Positions 10,901-20,756 of a stretch of 64,000 nt of DNA are shown in pieces (the stretch's first letter is position 1; each line of letters begins with the position of its first letter). The position numbers and the translations under genes were made by a program. The notes beneath the pieces are model-generated. The model did no database searches. It was not told where the DNA came from and worked only from the letters and a program-made list of their open reading frames with translations. Origin of the DNA: Phoronis australis (Eukaryota > Phoronida > Phoronidae); assembly GCA_002633005.1 (NCBI GenBank), contig NMRA01000132.1:637162-701161 (forward strand). The letters run 5' to 3'.

Positions 10901-13888
10901 AGTATAATGCCATTTGCTGTTAGTTAAATTAACCCATGACCCCCGATACAAATTTAATGTGCCTGTTGGTCCAAGCTAGACAGTCGTCATGTGTCGTTTA
11001 TTTTTTTATGCGCCGATGGCGAGGGATGATGTCCAAAGGGATCTGACTTGGAAACAAAATCTAGAGGTTTTTCTAAGTATTGCGTTGCTTATGTTCTTTC
11101 TCATGATGAATTAGGCACTCTGTGTGTAGATATAACAGTAATGCCTTTCTGTTCCTTGAGATTTCCTTGTGTCCTCTTAAAGTGAATAAAAGTCCAGCAT
11201 CAGAATCTGTATGACGATGTTTATATACTGATGATGTCATGACATTTGAGTATTCACTGTATTGGTGAGCTTGAAATTCAACTGATAGCTGTGTATGAAC
11301 TCTTATAGAGTGCTTGGAGTCTAACCAACACGAGTGTTCAGGAGATGATACGTACAAAACCTCACCTAAACACTGTGCCCCACGAGTACTGGGTCTAGAA
11401 GCTATGCTTGAGGTAGGTTCAGACAGGTGTTTGTTACACCTGTGGATCACATAGTGTTGGGTGAACAAAGAATGTAATTATGTAGGACTGTTGGCTGACG
11501 GTTGATATCGAAGTAGGTCACTATCAAACCTCTCTCAAGACTCAACTCGAAAACTGACCACTCATATTGTGTGGAAGTTTACGTGAAACATTTTCATTCA
11601 ATTTTGGACTTGAGTCTTTTGGTCATGGCCTGAAGTTTTAAATGTGAAAGTATACAGTACAAGTCAAGAGTATTCAGACAAAGTGACCAGGAATCCCTGG
11701 TCAGGACAGCTGGGTGGGAGCTGAATTCATCGTTACAGTAGTCATCTCTTAGGACCGAGAGCGAAGGGAAATTAATAGGAAAGTTAGTAAGGTACCTAAA
11801 CCGTTCTATAGTCAGAATTTTGCCATCATAATAGTTGTTACCAGTAATTTTTGTTGTTAAGAGAATTAGCCTTCACGTTGGGAAAACGATAGATTGTCCA
11901 TTTTTTTTTTGTAAATTTAATGGGTATCTTGAATGTTGAGTCACTGCAGTTACAATCCAAGTTTAAAATAAAAAAACACTAAAAAAATCTCACTGTTATC
12001 ATTTTGTGATGCAGTGTTACTATACTGATTGCGATCATCACCTTCAAATGAGGCTGGTTAGCATGGGTATAGTAAAGATGCTTTTAGTACACAATAACTC
12101 CTGATACCAAATGCGGGATTGCACAGCGAGAGTCGATGCGTGTCCGCATACACTGAGTTACTATCAGTTAATTTGTGCCTGCACAGGTTTGCAATAAGTG
12201 CTTTGGGACTTTAACATAATAATGGCCATCTATAGTCATATTTTAACATAATAATGGCCGTCTACAGTCATTTTTGTAACATATTAATTTCCGTCTACAG
12301 TCATTTTTTAACATAATAATGTCCGTCTATAGTCATGTTTTAACATAATAATAGCCATCCAGAGTCATATTTTCGGTTTGTCACGATCTCTAGCCATCAT
12401 GATCGAACAAGTCATGAACTTCTGTCAGGGATATCTGTGCCCAGTTGCATGAAACAGTCCCAAATAGAGTTTTGACTGAGTTCCCTAGTTCTTTTTCTAT
12501 TTGTTTTGTTCTTTAGGCACAGATGTTATATTTTTTATCATTTTTTTCTTTATTATTAGCTTTTCTTTGACTAGTGGCACTTTCTAATCATATAACTAAA
12601 AACTGATCCCTTAATTCAATCAAAATAATTAGGGACTTAGTCCTTAAATTAGGTGCGTTGCATGAAAAGATTTCAATGATATTGAGAATTTAACGTAGAG
12701 TTCACTCTCGATTTTTATCAAACCAAAAAATTGATTTAGTAGCAAGACTCAAACAGCATAAGACAGGATAATCGGCGTTTTCATAGGCCCACAAATACTG
12801 TGATTTTCCGTAGATAAGCCCATGTGCGTGTATTCGGAAAATAAAAATTTTCAGGGGTTTTAGTTGTACCAAATAAAGAGGCCCGGGCGTTTTTTCAGAA
12901 AAGGGGAGCGTGTAAACGGAAAGTCAAAGTTTTGCTGATTTTGACGTCTTTTACTTAAAACTGTAGTTTTTAAATTTTATGTTAATAAAAGCATAGTTCA
13001 CCAACACCTTGTTCACTTTTATAAATGATAAATGCTCCACAAATCTGAATTTGTGACAAATAAGTTGACGCTGAGTGGGCTTTTCTGAATAAACGCCTCA
13101 CTATCTGGACACTTGACACCAGAAGTTGTAACACAAAATAAATGCCCTTGGGTGTTTATTCGGCATAATTGTCCAAATGAAGACCCATTGGCATTTCATC
13201 AGGTGGGTTTATCTACTGAAAATTCGTGTATGCAGTTCAGTCCCTATTTGGGACTGTTCACGCAACCAAGCACCGACCTCCAAGTCATACATGTATGTTG
13301 CTTAGTTCAATTGAAGCCGTATGCGCGTGTGCCAAATGCGGAAACTGGCGTGACATCGAGTATACAGTAGCCTCTTTGTCTTTTTTAATGAAATGTATCA
13401 TTGATCAAGATAATGGACCAAATGGATGTAGGTGACAAACAACTTCATCATCCGTTTTTTCGTACATGCAAGCCACCAACTCCCGCCCTTCGCTGCTAAT
13501 GGGCCAAGGAAAACACCAGTTACCATATTTATTTTAATCAGCGCAAACCTGATTATTTTGAAAGTAAGCTGTAAAAATAACATGTTAATATTGAAAATGC
13601 ATGTAGTAGTCTTTGGCAGGAGTTCACAAACATTTTCAAGTCTGGTCTGCACGCCACCTGTTGGCCACATCACACCGGTTCAAGGTTTATATATTTCTGC
13701 AGGAGTCTTGTGCGGCAGATGAAGATTCCATATCAGAGGAAGACATTCGCTATTTTAAAGCAAACAGGGCAATGGTGACGTCCAAACGGCAGGAACTGAG
13801 AGAAAGGTTGCGCCAACGCTTCAGTAACTTAACGCAACGAACCATGAAACCGTCGTGTAGTTGTGACGGGGCAGGACATCACCACTGA
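1723..13888 (+). CDS. GGNBP2: Gametogenetin-binding protein 2 (GGNBP2), spliced, 5' incomplete
   Basis: Exons: 1723-1913, 2710-2853, 3288-3386, 5492-5602, 6329-6432, 6911-7010, 7584-7752, 9222-9395, 9775-10108, candidate 10858-10886, and 13703-13888 with a TGA stop at 13886. All firm junctions are GT-AG and phase-compatible. The product follows vertebrate GGNBP2 in order: VTSREIFNLLSQLVPCVGC, an LFYVHGSKLNDLMD block, WELMSKECREEVVLID, LRKHRFCTECKAKVLRAYS, IASLIGRAEPEL, RERHAKTLDVAQEEVLTC, EEQTWQILFYLGVDALRKSF, a Lys-rich coiled segment, a Cys-rich SDCGYSSGF region and an acidic/basic C-terminal helix. It has several conserved Cys pairs (CVGC, CTEC, HC). The family is known in vertebrates for binding gametogenetin and for roles in spermatogenesis and placenta; the biochemical activity is unclear. 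The central Lys-rich part before the last exon is much shorter than in vertebrates unless an exon was missed. The initiator Met is not identified. Confidence 0.93.
2710..2853 (+). CDS. GGNBP2: GGNBP2 exon: VEKLFGQLV to LFYVH
   Basis: Acceptor ttcttctag, donor gtaagt at 2854. The split Ser codon (AG+T) joins it to the previous exon. It encodes VEKLFGQLVD and YALFYVHG, which match the family closely. Confidence 0.92.
3288..3386 (+). CDS. GGNBP2: GGNBP2 exon: SKLNDLMDSIAKGKKNKRC
   Basis: Acceptor catgcag, donor gtatgg at 3387. Encodes SKLNDLMDSIAKGKKNKRC and LHSLETHKSK. The 1.4-kb inverted-repeat element at 3510-4875 lies in the intron that follows. Confidence 0.92.
3510..4875. mobile_element. 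DNA transposon (non-autonomous) with 28-bp terminal inverted repeats
   Basis: The left end (3510-3537) and right end (4848-4875) are inverted copies of ATTACCGTATTCGCCGTAAT plus AACYGCCC, with one mismatch in 28 bp. If the element proper starts at CCG (3514) and ends at CGG (4871), it is flanked by TA on both sides, as expected for a Tc1/mariner-type insertion; the superfamily is an inference. The interior (about 1.3 kb) has short open frames (4063-4263, 4622-4981) but no transposase motif that I recognise. It lies inside GGNBP2 intron 3387-5491. Confidence 0.75.
4955..5305 (-). repeat. Dispersed repeat, inverted copy at 42830-43165
   Basis: The reverse complement of this segment resembles 42830-43165 over its whole length. 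Shared landmarks include GCCAATACGCCTAAC, CAGCACAAACAACAAAAGG and TGTATTGRGCTAACCA. Divergence with small indels suggests two old insertions of one family. No coding content. Confidence 0.7.
5492..5602 (+). CDS. GGNBP2: GGNBP2 exon: WELMSKECREEVV
   Basis: Acceptor ttgcag, donor gtactg at 5603. Encodes NWMETWELMSKECREEVVL and DTYLRKH, a strongly conserved block of the family. Confidence 0.92.
5838..6036. repeat. About 200-bp foldback (long imperfect palindrome)
   Basis: The left arm starts with GTGTCACTGGGCGTGATACA and the right arm ends with TGTATTACGCCCAGCGACAC. Pairing continues inward through AGAGACRATGGTG and TCATAGGATTA almost to the centre near 5937. This is typical of a hairpin MITE. 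It lies in GGNBP2 intron 5603-6328 and would form a long hairpin in the pre-mRNA. Confidence 0.8.
6329..6432 (+). CDS. GGNBP2: GGNBP2 exon: FCTECKAKVLRAYS, repeated donor
   Basis: Acceptor ctccacag, donor gtaata at 6433. Encodes FCTECKAKVLRAYSILLNE and GYCPALFE. The last ~22 bp of the exon plus the start of the intron are tandemly repeated downstream (see 6411-6630), so alternative donors exist. Confidence 0.92.
6411..6630 (+). repeat. Five-copy tandem repeat of the GGNBP2 exon-5 end and donor
   Basis: The unit (~44 bp) is TACTGCCCAGYCTTATTTGA, then AG|GTAATNAT and an AT-rich tail. The exon-end position falls at 6432, 6477, 6521, 6564 and 6608, a spacing of 43-45 bp. Copies 1, 2 and 5 keep a GGTAA donor; copies 3 (GGAAAT) and 4 (GATAAT) have lost it. 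Using donor 2 adds 45 nt, 15 codons with no stop. Confidence 0.9.
6911..7010 (+). CDS. GGNBP2: GGNBP2 exon: HIHIPCRTEYIASLIGRAEPE
   Basis: Acceptor gctacag, donor gtaaca at 7011. Encodes QQHIHIPCRTEYIASLIGRA; aligns with the HIHV..C..DFIA.LLGRAEPE block of vertebrate GGNBP2. Confidence 0.9.
7584..7752 (+). CDS. GGNBP2: GGNBP2 exon: RHAKTLDVAQEEVLTC to ALRKSFE
   Basis: Acceptor cctcgcag, donor gtattt at 7753. Encodes RHAKTLDVAQEEVLTCIGLY and QTWQILFYLGVDALRKSFE, the most conserved part of the protein. Ends in phase 0. Confidence 0.95.
8030..8950 (+). repeat. Degenerate ~130-160-bp repeats with TGCCCTCTAGTGGC cores
   Basis: Recurrent sentence-like pattern: TGTGCCCYCTAGTGGCMA, a T-rich run, AATATCTACCA, TTGCAAGTTCTTNATGAAA, then the next core. 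Clear cores are at 8579-8593 and 8841-8854, with decayed ones near 8236 and 8929. The same pattern recurs at 31900-32330. A SINE (8376-8570) interrupts the array. Confidence 0.6.
8376..8570 (-). mobile_element. tRNA-derived SINE (family A)
   Basis: On the minus strand a pol III box A (TGGCTCAGTGGTTAGAGC) is followed ~35 bp later by box B (GGGTTCAAATCCTGG), then a body containing CTCAGAGGAAT. A second copy with the same body lies at 50601-50795. Intact A and B boxes and a shared non-tRNA body argue for a SINE and not a tRNA gene. Confidence 0.85.
9165..9244 (+). repeat. Two-copy 41-bp duplication of the GGNBP2 exon-8 acceptor
   Basis: TATTCCTAWAGGTGGCACTG plus RAGAATAAGCAG occurs twice, with the exon-start point at 9181 and 9222. 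Only the second copy keeps the coding frame. Use of the upstream acceptor would insert 41 nt and shift the frame. Confidence 0.85.
9222..9395 (+). CDS. GGNBP2: GGNBP2 exon: Lys-rich coiled segment
   Basis: Acceptor ttcctatag, donor gtgagt at 9396, 58 codons, phase 0 at both ends. Encodes GISNLELICEELLEEERAKD followed by a run of Lys/Arg/Gln, matching the family's EEERVRELKQEKKRQKRK-type helix. Confidence 0.9.
9775..10108 (+). CDS. GGNBP2: GGNBP2 exon: Cys/Ser-rich, SDCGYSSGF
   Basis: Acceptor tttgtag, donor gtaagt at 10109. Encodes many Cys residues and SPSDCGYSSGFDGCES, NGSDVLCLDAVCSNCG. SDCGYSS and GSDV...C match the vertebrate protein. It ends in phase 1, so it cannot splice in frame straight to 13703. 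Confidence 0.88.
10858..10886 (+). CDS. GGNBP2: Candidate 29-nt GGNBP2 micro-exon
   Basis: Acceptor atacacag after a T-rich tract, donor gtaact at 10887. It enters in phase 1 and leaves in phase 0, exactly what is needed to link 10108 to 13703, and adds GTGFDKLLCL before ESCAADED. This resembles the short LVELLDE stretch that precedes the acidic C-terminal block in vertebrates. The support is phase and weak similarity only. Confidence 0.42.
12211..12374 (+). repeat. Tandem repeat, ~34-bp unit, five copies
   Basis: Units of TTAACATAATAATGGCCRTC plus TAYAGTCATTTT, imperfect. In the intron before the last GGNBP2 exon and not adjacent to any splice site that I identified. Confidence 0.85.
13620..13678. 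repeat. Fragment of SINE family B next to the last GGNBP2 acceptor
   Basis: AAGTCTGGTCNGCNCGCCAC then CTGTTGGCCACATCAC at 13637-13672 is shared with 45806-45841, where it adjoins a tRNA-like head. The last GGNBP2 acceptor (tttctgcag, 13702) lies 30 bp downstream. Confidence 0.65.
13703..13888 (+). CDS. GGNBP2: GGNBP2 terminal exon
   Basis: Acceptor tatttctgcag, phase 0. Encodes ESCAADEDSISEEDIRYFKA, then NRAMVTSKRQELRERLRQRF and a short Cys/His-rich tail ending HHH and TGA. Acidic motif followed by a basic helix corresponds to the vertebrate C-terminus. Confidence 0.9.
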   Translation, partial: ESCAADEDSISEEDIRYFKANRAMVTSKRQELRERLRQRFSNLTQRTMKPSCSCDGAGHHH

Positions 13889-16800
13889 AGAGCCGAGCAG
13901 TCTAGCTAGCTAGTGTAGAGAAAAACTACGGTCAATTTGCGTCAGTCGTTACTTTTATTTATTGCTAAAATGACTCGAGATAACTGGAATGAAACTTTGC
14001 TGTGTTTGAATATGAAACATTTAGTCAACTCCTTATCAGTGGAGTAAACTTGTTGACATTTTGTCTACACTAATTTGTTTGGAAGTTTGTGAACAGGTGA
14101 TCTCCATATGTTATACTACCAAAGCTTGTCATCTCTGTTTCGTCTGTAGGCTGTAAAACGAACACCTTCTAACAGATCATTGTATTACAAGCAAGTTTGG
14201 TAAAATGCCAATGAAACTGTTGGGAGCTTGAATGTTTTGCCTGTGTTAAAAAGTGTTGACATTTGGCGCCGTAGTCTAATCTTTGTATTCGAAATCAAGC
14301 TCAAAATTGTTTTTAGCTTTTGTACTAACTCAAGATGTGTGTGCTTGAGTACATTATGGTCTGTGTGTATTGGTTTCGTGTCCAAGTTTGAACTTGGTGA
14401 CCTGTATATTCGGGTTACAAACTCGAATAAAAACTCGAGATTTTGAGTTAAACCGTGAAATTTTTAGTTCAAACTCGAACTTTTAGCCTCAGTGCTGTGG
14501 TCATCAAGTGCAAACTAGGATTATGTACTAGAGCACAGAATAATAGACACTTATCTTGAGTTCGCACTAAAGTAGAGTAGAAAATGCCAAAAATAGTTTT
14601 GAGTATAAAAAGATTTGACTGCAGGCCCTGGTTTAGCTCCACCCAACTAAACAAGAGAGTAGTAGTTCGAGTGGAGGCCAACAACTGAACATTTGCATAC
14701 TAACATTTCAACTTGTTTAAAACCTTCATTTTAATTCCCCCTCAATTTTGATATGCCAAAAATCACAACTGCAATGAAATTTGTTTTTGAGTAGAGGTTT
14801 TAGAATGTTTTAATTGCAATTTATGTTAGTACTTTTCAATATTATTTGCTCATTAACTACATGAAGATGCACAGTAGAAGATCATGATGACTCACATGTA
14901 TGTATGTTTGTCATCTCCGACTTGCACTAGGAGCTAGTAGGTCGGCATACCCTGCAATAAGTGCTTATTTACAACATTTTCAGGTTTTTGACATGATGAA
15001 TAGGACGGCTACTAATCGGTAAGCATCATCTGATGTGCGTTTTGTAAAGCAGTTTGTATGGGCTGTGATAGTGGGATATATTAACTGTTATTACAACTTC
15101 ATTACGTCCATTGTAATTCATACCGACGGTGAATTGGTGAGGTAGACATTCTCAAAGCATTTGTTTTGTGGAACCTGTGACTTTTACTTGTGGAATACTC
15201 CTCACGGTCGTATTCTTCTACTGTAACGTGTCCGTGGGCAACGTTTCAACTTTGTTCAACATGGGAGGCAGTGTAGGCCTAGTGGGATAAGTGTCGGCTT
15301 CCTTTACTGGAGGTTGTGGATTCGAGTCCCCCGGGGCACAACACAGTTGGACCCTTGAGTCAGGTCTCTAGCTCCTCGGCTTGATTTTAATTATAAAGCA
15401 TGAAAATGGTTCCAGGTGATCGATGCAATGAGCCTACCTGAGCAGCCTGCACACATCTGGTGCAACGTGTAGCAGACGGTCTGCAATTATTTTTTATATT
15501 TGGTTCAGCATGGAGCTATTTGCTTAGTGGTATGATTTGAGAACAACGCTAAACTTTTGAACGCTCGCAATTCCCAGCTATCCCCCGAAATATGACCTGA
15601 ATCAAGGGTCTAATCTCAAGGCTTGATGCTTAACCAAATGCACCACAGTTTTGTAAGTTTATTCCCAAGACATGCCATGCTAGTGATCAATTTTCAAGTC
15701 AAGTTTTGAATACAGAGATTAGACACTGGCCCTGGTCTCTAGATTTTCAATACCAAGAACCATGTTCTCCTAAAAATTGTAAATCTTTTGAAAAGCTCCT
15801 CAAATAACGGTGCAGTGTGTATTGTCTTTGTGTTTAGCAGGTGCTCAAAGCATCAGACTTGAACTATGCACTTAGCTATAGTTGAAATGAGTTTGTGTTA
15901 CCTTAAGGCATTCCATGGTGACCTCTGTAGTCCATTCTGAATACTAAACTATAGTTACATCTCCACAAGGGTAACACTGCTAATAAGATTCATTTGCTAA
16001 TAGGGTTTGATGCTGCATTTTTGGAACCCTTTAAGGTTATGTAGGACCCTTAAGAAATGTCCAGATTTGAATGACTTTGGAATGTCGTTTATCAGAAATG
16101 GCTGATCAGATTTATATGAAACTCTGAGATACTATGCATTAAGCAATGTTCTCTAAAAGACTATGAGGAATTGTTTTAAGAGTGAGGAGTTACGAGAAAT
16201 CTTAAGTCTCGTGACACAAAAATGAAATAATTCAGAAAACTGTAACAGCCTTTTTGAGAACATTTAAATCAAACAAAATTTGGTCATGTCTTGATGCCAT
16301 TGTTCTGCTGTGAATCTACCTGTACCTTATTTTTCCAAAATTTTATTAAAAAGGTGTGTCTACTTGACCCAGTTAAAGACAGGGTAGTAGTAAGCCAGTA
16401 ATGAAATTCTACCTGGCTTTCTACTTTCAGAAAAATATAATTATACTTTTATTGAATTATAATCTTTTGTTTTGGTAGCTTTTTGACCAAATACACTTAC
16501 TTGTCCATAAGGTCCAATATAACCTTTATTGGGAACAGTCAATTAATTGCCCTTATTTGTGCCCTGATTTTTTTTCTTTGACCACATAACTGGAGGGAGA
16601 GAAAATGCCTGTTTCGGGAATTTTTAATGCAACCGAATTTCAACTGTTTTGACTTTTGTTTTAAATTTTGTTTTGAAATTAGTCTCTGGCAGTTGTAGCT
16701 GAATGCTTAGGAGTTTGTTCTCTGAATTACACTGCTCTAGAACCATGTGTGCATACACAGGTAATGGATTTATTTTCGACATGCAATGAAATATTGATGT

Positions 16801-17164
16801 GATAATGGTGAAATAAATGACCTTCTTAATATTTTGAGCTTGTGTGTTTTGTCCTCCTCAGATGTCAAAACCATTTTATTTTGAAAAGTGGTCTGGTCGC
16901 GTTATTAAAAAAGAAGCCACCTCGTATGTGAACAGTACAGTTTATGTCTTTAATTTAAAAACAAAAAGCTTTTGATTTAGTCATCATTTGCTTATAGGAT
17001 TCCCTGAATGAAGGGAGTCTCTGTCTGGTGGACTAAAGTTTACTCTTGTTTTTTCCTATGACTGGTTTTGAAATCCACTACAGCTAGTTTGCAGCATTTT
17101 TCAAAGCATTGACTTTTTCAGTGTGCCATTTCAACAAGCTACCTCAGTAAATAATAAAGGCGTC
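13889..17164. other. GGNBP2 3' UTR and flank, then intergenic DNA
   Basis: Possible poly(A) signals AATAAA at about 14427 and 16812. No coding exon recognised. Contains a tRNA-derived SINE at 15263-15340 and AT-rich unique-looking DNA elsewhere. Confidence 0.5.
15263..15340 (+). mobile_element. tRNA-derived SINE head
   Basis: GGCCTAGTGGGATAAGTG (box A-like) and GGATTCGAGTCCC (box B-like) are spaced as in a tRNA, but the arms do not fold into a convincing cloverleaf with a clear acceptor stem. I call it a SINE head with an unmatched 3' body of unknown length. Confidence 0.55.
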
Positions 17165-17321
17165 CATGGGCGGATCCAGGATTTTGAGTTAGGGGGGCCA
17201 GGGCAGAGTATTAGCCAGGATTTTGCCCGTCAGACATTCGAACCCCCGAACTGCCCAATGGAATCTTGGAGAATTTTATGGGGGCCATGACCCTCTTGGC
17301 CCCCCTCTAAATCTGCCACTG
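17165..17321. mobile_element. 157-bp MITE, copy 1
   Basis: Begins CATGGGCGGATCCAGGATTT and ends AAATCTGCCACTG, giving imperfect terminal inverted repeats. Flanked by GCGTC (17160-17164) and GTGTC (17322-17326), a probable 5-bp target duplication with one mismatch. Same length and orientation as the copy at 37439-37595. Confidence 0.8.
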
Positions 17322-17329
17322 GTGTCAAC

Positions 17330-20180
17330 ATTGCATTTTTGTTAATGAAATTAGTACCAAGAACAAATTTATTGATAAATTCTACCAGCGTTGACAGATT
17401 GTTTGTCCCAAAGGGAAGGAGCCAGGCTGTGCTCCAAAAGTCGACGATACGACGTGACTACACAAAAGTCGACAGCTTGTATTTATCTAAAATCTGTCCC
17501 TGAATTTAAAAATGTGAATTTTTTAGTTTCTCCTGGAACATCTCCCGCTTCATGTGTACGTAGACGATGTATGCTTCATTTTTTAAGAACTTGCGAGCCC
17601 CGAAGAAAAGTACAGGCAGCCCAAATAATTTTTCAACACGGAATCCTGATCAGCCGGTCACTGAGACAGTATTAGGACGTGCTGCAGCTATGTGTCGTTC
17701 TCGAGGAATGTTTGATTTCACCGTGCATGCTCGTGGGACAAATTTATAACTTTGACCAGCGTCCATGTACACTTCCTCAACGGTAAATTAGTCGAAGAAA
17801 GGCGATTAGGACCTACCCAAGCCATGCGATTATCGAAGGTGGATTTTGCAAAGCAAAAGTAGAACTCGTCTCTTCATTTTCAATAAATTTTTCCGCCACA
17901 CTGTCACTGCCATTTTTGCTTTCGCGGTTTTTAGTACGGGTTATATTAGTTTACTCTTCTGAACGTTTATTAACGCGGCTGTAAATGTACTTAAAAATTA
18001 GTTTTAAACCACTTACCGCTACTGATAAATCCAGTACTCGCTTGTTCTTTACTCTGACGAGAGATCTCTGAGCCAGGGAAAGAACTGTCCGTTCGTCAAT
18101 GTATTGTGTAAGATTAGGCTTTGTAGGTTGGCTCGTCACGGCGCGTATGCGACACACATGGTCTCCACGGGCACGACCCGCGAGCTATCATCTCTTCCGT
18201 AGCCCGGAAGTCATTCCACATTTGAGTAAGAAACAATTTGAGATCGTGACAGAAAGTGGTCTAAATCATTTTTGACAGCTAAAGACGGGACTACCACATT
18301 GGGTTTTTTACCTCTTTTTTGTTCTGTTTGTTCCAACTCATATAGAACAATCGGTGAGAATAGGATTGATGAAAGTGAGAAAGTCCATCCAGGAAACTGA
18401 AGCTTTGGAAAATCGGTACGCGTTAGGGAGAGTTCATTTATTACGTCATCCAAAATTTCCCAATTTTTACACCCCACNTCTGTCATCACCCGTCATCATG
18501 ATATAAACCCCCGTCGTACCTCTATAATTACGTTACCTGGAAATTCTGTCTTTATGATGCTAATGAGAAATTAATATCTTTTTATAACCCTAATTTGTAT
18601 TTAGCGTTGTTTCATTCAACAATAAAATATATTACGCCGTTTCAACTATGAAACAGTCACTCTTTATTTCCATTTTAACTATACAAACGGTTCAGGCGTT
18701 CGACAGCATGTACCTATACAATTGTCATCAATATTATCATTTTCTTTGCTTTCATCCGACCTTTCCAGACGAAGACCTTATGAAAATGATTTGCACCACT
18801 TGCCTGAGCACGACATACTCTGTAATTTTTAGAAGTCCTTTTAATAAGGACTGTTTTGCACATAGACGGTCTCATGAAGCCACGCACCCTTTAAGAGTTT
18901 CCCAAAAGAGCTGTTCACTTTCTAATGATTCCTAAAATATTGAAAGAATAAAACCAATTTCTTTGGAAATTCTAAGTCATTCGTGGGCATGGATAACGAT
19001 AGCTTCTCCTCCTACGACTGACGATATGTCATTTTCACCACTCAAGTACATTTTATTTGCAGTCTGGCAATTTAAAAAAATGTTTTGACCCAACAGTGGG
19101 TGAAGTCGAATACGAAAAGTGGAACCAAATCCAGGACGTAACATTGAAATTTATTGTTGTTGACTAGTGATATTCAGTTGAACAAATTATGTACGTTTTT
19201 AAAAGTAAAATAATTAATATTTACATACCTCATACTTACGCCAGTGAAGTGAGGATAAGGGTGAAATATTAATGTAAAAACTGAGTTTTGTATTCACTCA
19301 GGATTCGGTAATCTGGAGAGCGAAATTCGAGATTTAACGATGAAACTCGAGGTATGGTATGAATGCAAGGAAAAACAATTCTGTTATATTTAAAGCATGA
19401 AAAAATCAAATTCCGTCGTAACACTGCGTATGCATATGCCTAACAACTAGCTCACAATGTTACCGACTGCAAAACACGATGACCACGCGTGTCGCTGGAC
19501 CATGCGCTAACTTGTAATAAGCTTTGTCAATGAGTTGATAGTCAGCGATAGGCTTAGGCAGGAATGGAGTGGGACTGTCGTTTGTGTGCACGTTTAAAGA
19601 TAACTAAAATCTAGTGAAATATGAACAACTCTTGGAGGCGTGAAACGGCGGGTCTCGGTTCTAGGAATTAGTCAATTACGCTTCAAGATTCAACAATCTT
19701 CATTTAACGTCGTTCCAAGAAGAGATTAACATTGGCCTGTCGGAGTTGGGCTATTTCTACGACATTAAATTTAACAGAAACATGGAGTGTCAATAAAAGT
19801 TAAGTGGTCATAATTATTAGAGTCTAGACCCACAAAAATAATGAGTATAAACGATAATAGGTAGACGTGTATGTACTACAATCTAGACAAATCACAACTG
19901 TACAGAAACGTGGAGTGTTTACAAAGAGAGCAGCTACATTCGGAGCCGGTCCGGGTCCATATCAGTCTACGGAAAACAGTAGAAGACACTGGTGTCCGCA
20001 TCTCGTTCGGTAGACTGTTACAGACCCGAGCGGCCTCGAAGCGAAAAGATTTTTTTACCGTATTTCACAGATTTAACTTGACGAATATCTAAAAGGTTGT
20101 TGTAGCGAAAGGAGTGAATGTTTTCTTGTTTCTTTATGTAAATGAACTGTCTTAGGTGATTCGTCACAGAGGAATTTAAA
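17330..20180. other. Intergenic stretch without recognisable gene
   Basis: Short open frames at 17391-17675, 18648-18935 and 19871-20092 show no domain I recognise. One ambiguous base at 18478. Nothing else supported. Confidence 0.4.
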
Positions 20181-20182
20181 TA

Positions 20183-20395
20183 TTAATATTGCAATAAGTT
20201 GGAGTCTGTGTAGGTGAGGGATGGTTTGTTACCTAGTGAGAGTAATTCTTCGTGCGTGCCAGCGTCGTCGTTGTAGAGAGAACAGAGGGCTCTGAGTTGT
20301 AGTTTTTCTAGTTTAAGGGTATTTTTTGGAGCAAAAATACCATGAGAGGGGACAGTAGTTGAAATTTGACAGGGCGAAGGAGTGAAAAATGGCAA
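20183..20395 (-). pseudogene. Fragment of non-LTR retrotransposon reverse transcriptase
   Basis: Minus-strand translation contains KLEKLQLRALCSLYNDDAGT followed by HEELLSLGNKPSL. It matches the [KR]LE[KR]LQ-RAL--[VL]YND--[ST]-EELL pattern typical of the C-terminal part of CR1/Jockey-type ORF2 proteins. Only ~50 residues remain, with no RT catalytic box, so this is a dead fragment. Confidence 0.7.
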
Positions 20396-20756
20396 ATCTG
20401 TCGTTTATCCATTTCTTTTTAGAACATATATCGTGAGGCTTTTTTGCAAATGTCCGAAATATGGGAGTCAAAGGTTAGATGGCTATCGATGGCTATTCCC
20501 TAGGAGTGTAACTTTTAGTTCACAAGGTAATTGGCAGAGTGGAGACGGCTTTACAGAATGTGTTCATTTTTTACCTATGCAGATTGCTTGGAATTCAGGA
20601 TTTGCTTGCATGCAATTGACAGCGAACCAGTTGATGAGTGATTCGCTATCTTGCCTCTTAGATTTTCAGTAACGCAGAGTGGGTTAACTGTTGCTTGAAT
20701 GTGAACTCAGCGATAGGTACTGTACTGTGATGAAGATATTCTAATAAACCATTCCA

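Noticed and set aside
11073-11468. 131-codon minus-strand frame inside a GGNBP2 intron
   Set aside because: Composition and lack of any family pattern suggest chance.
15263-15340. Functional tRNA gene
   Set aside because: Box A and B are present but acceptor and anticodon stems do not pair convincingly; better as a SINE head.
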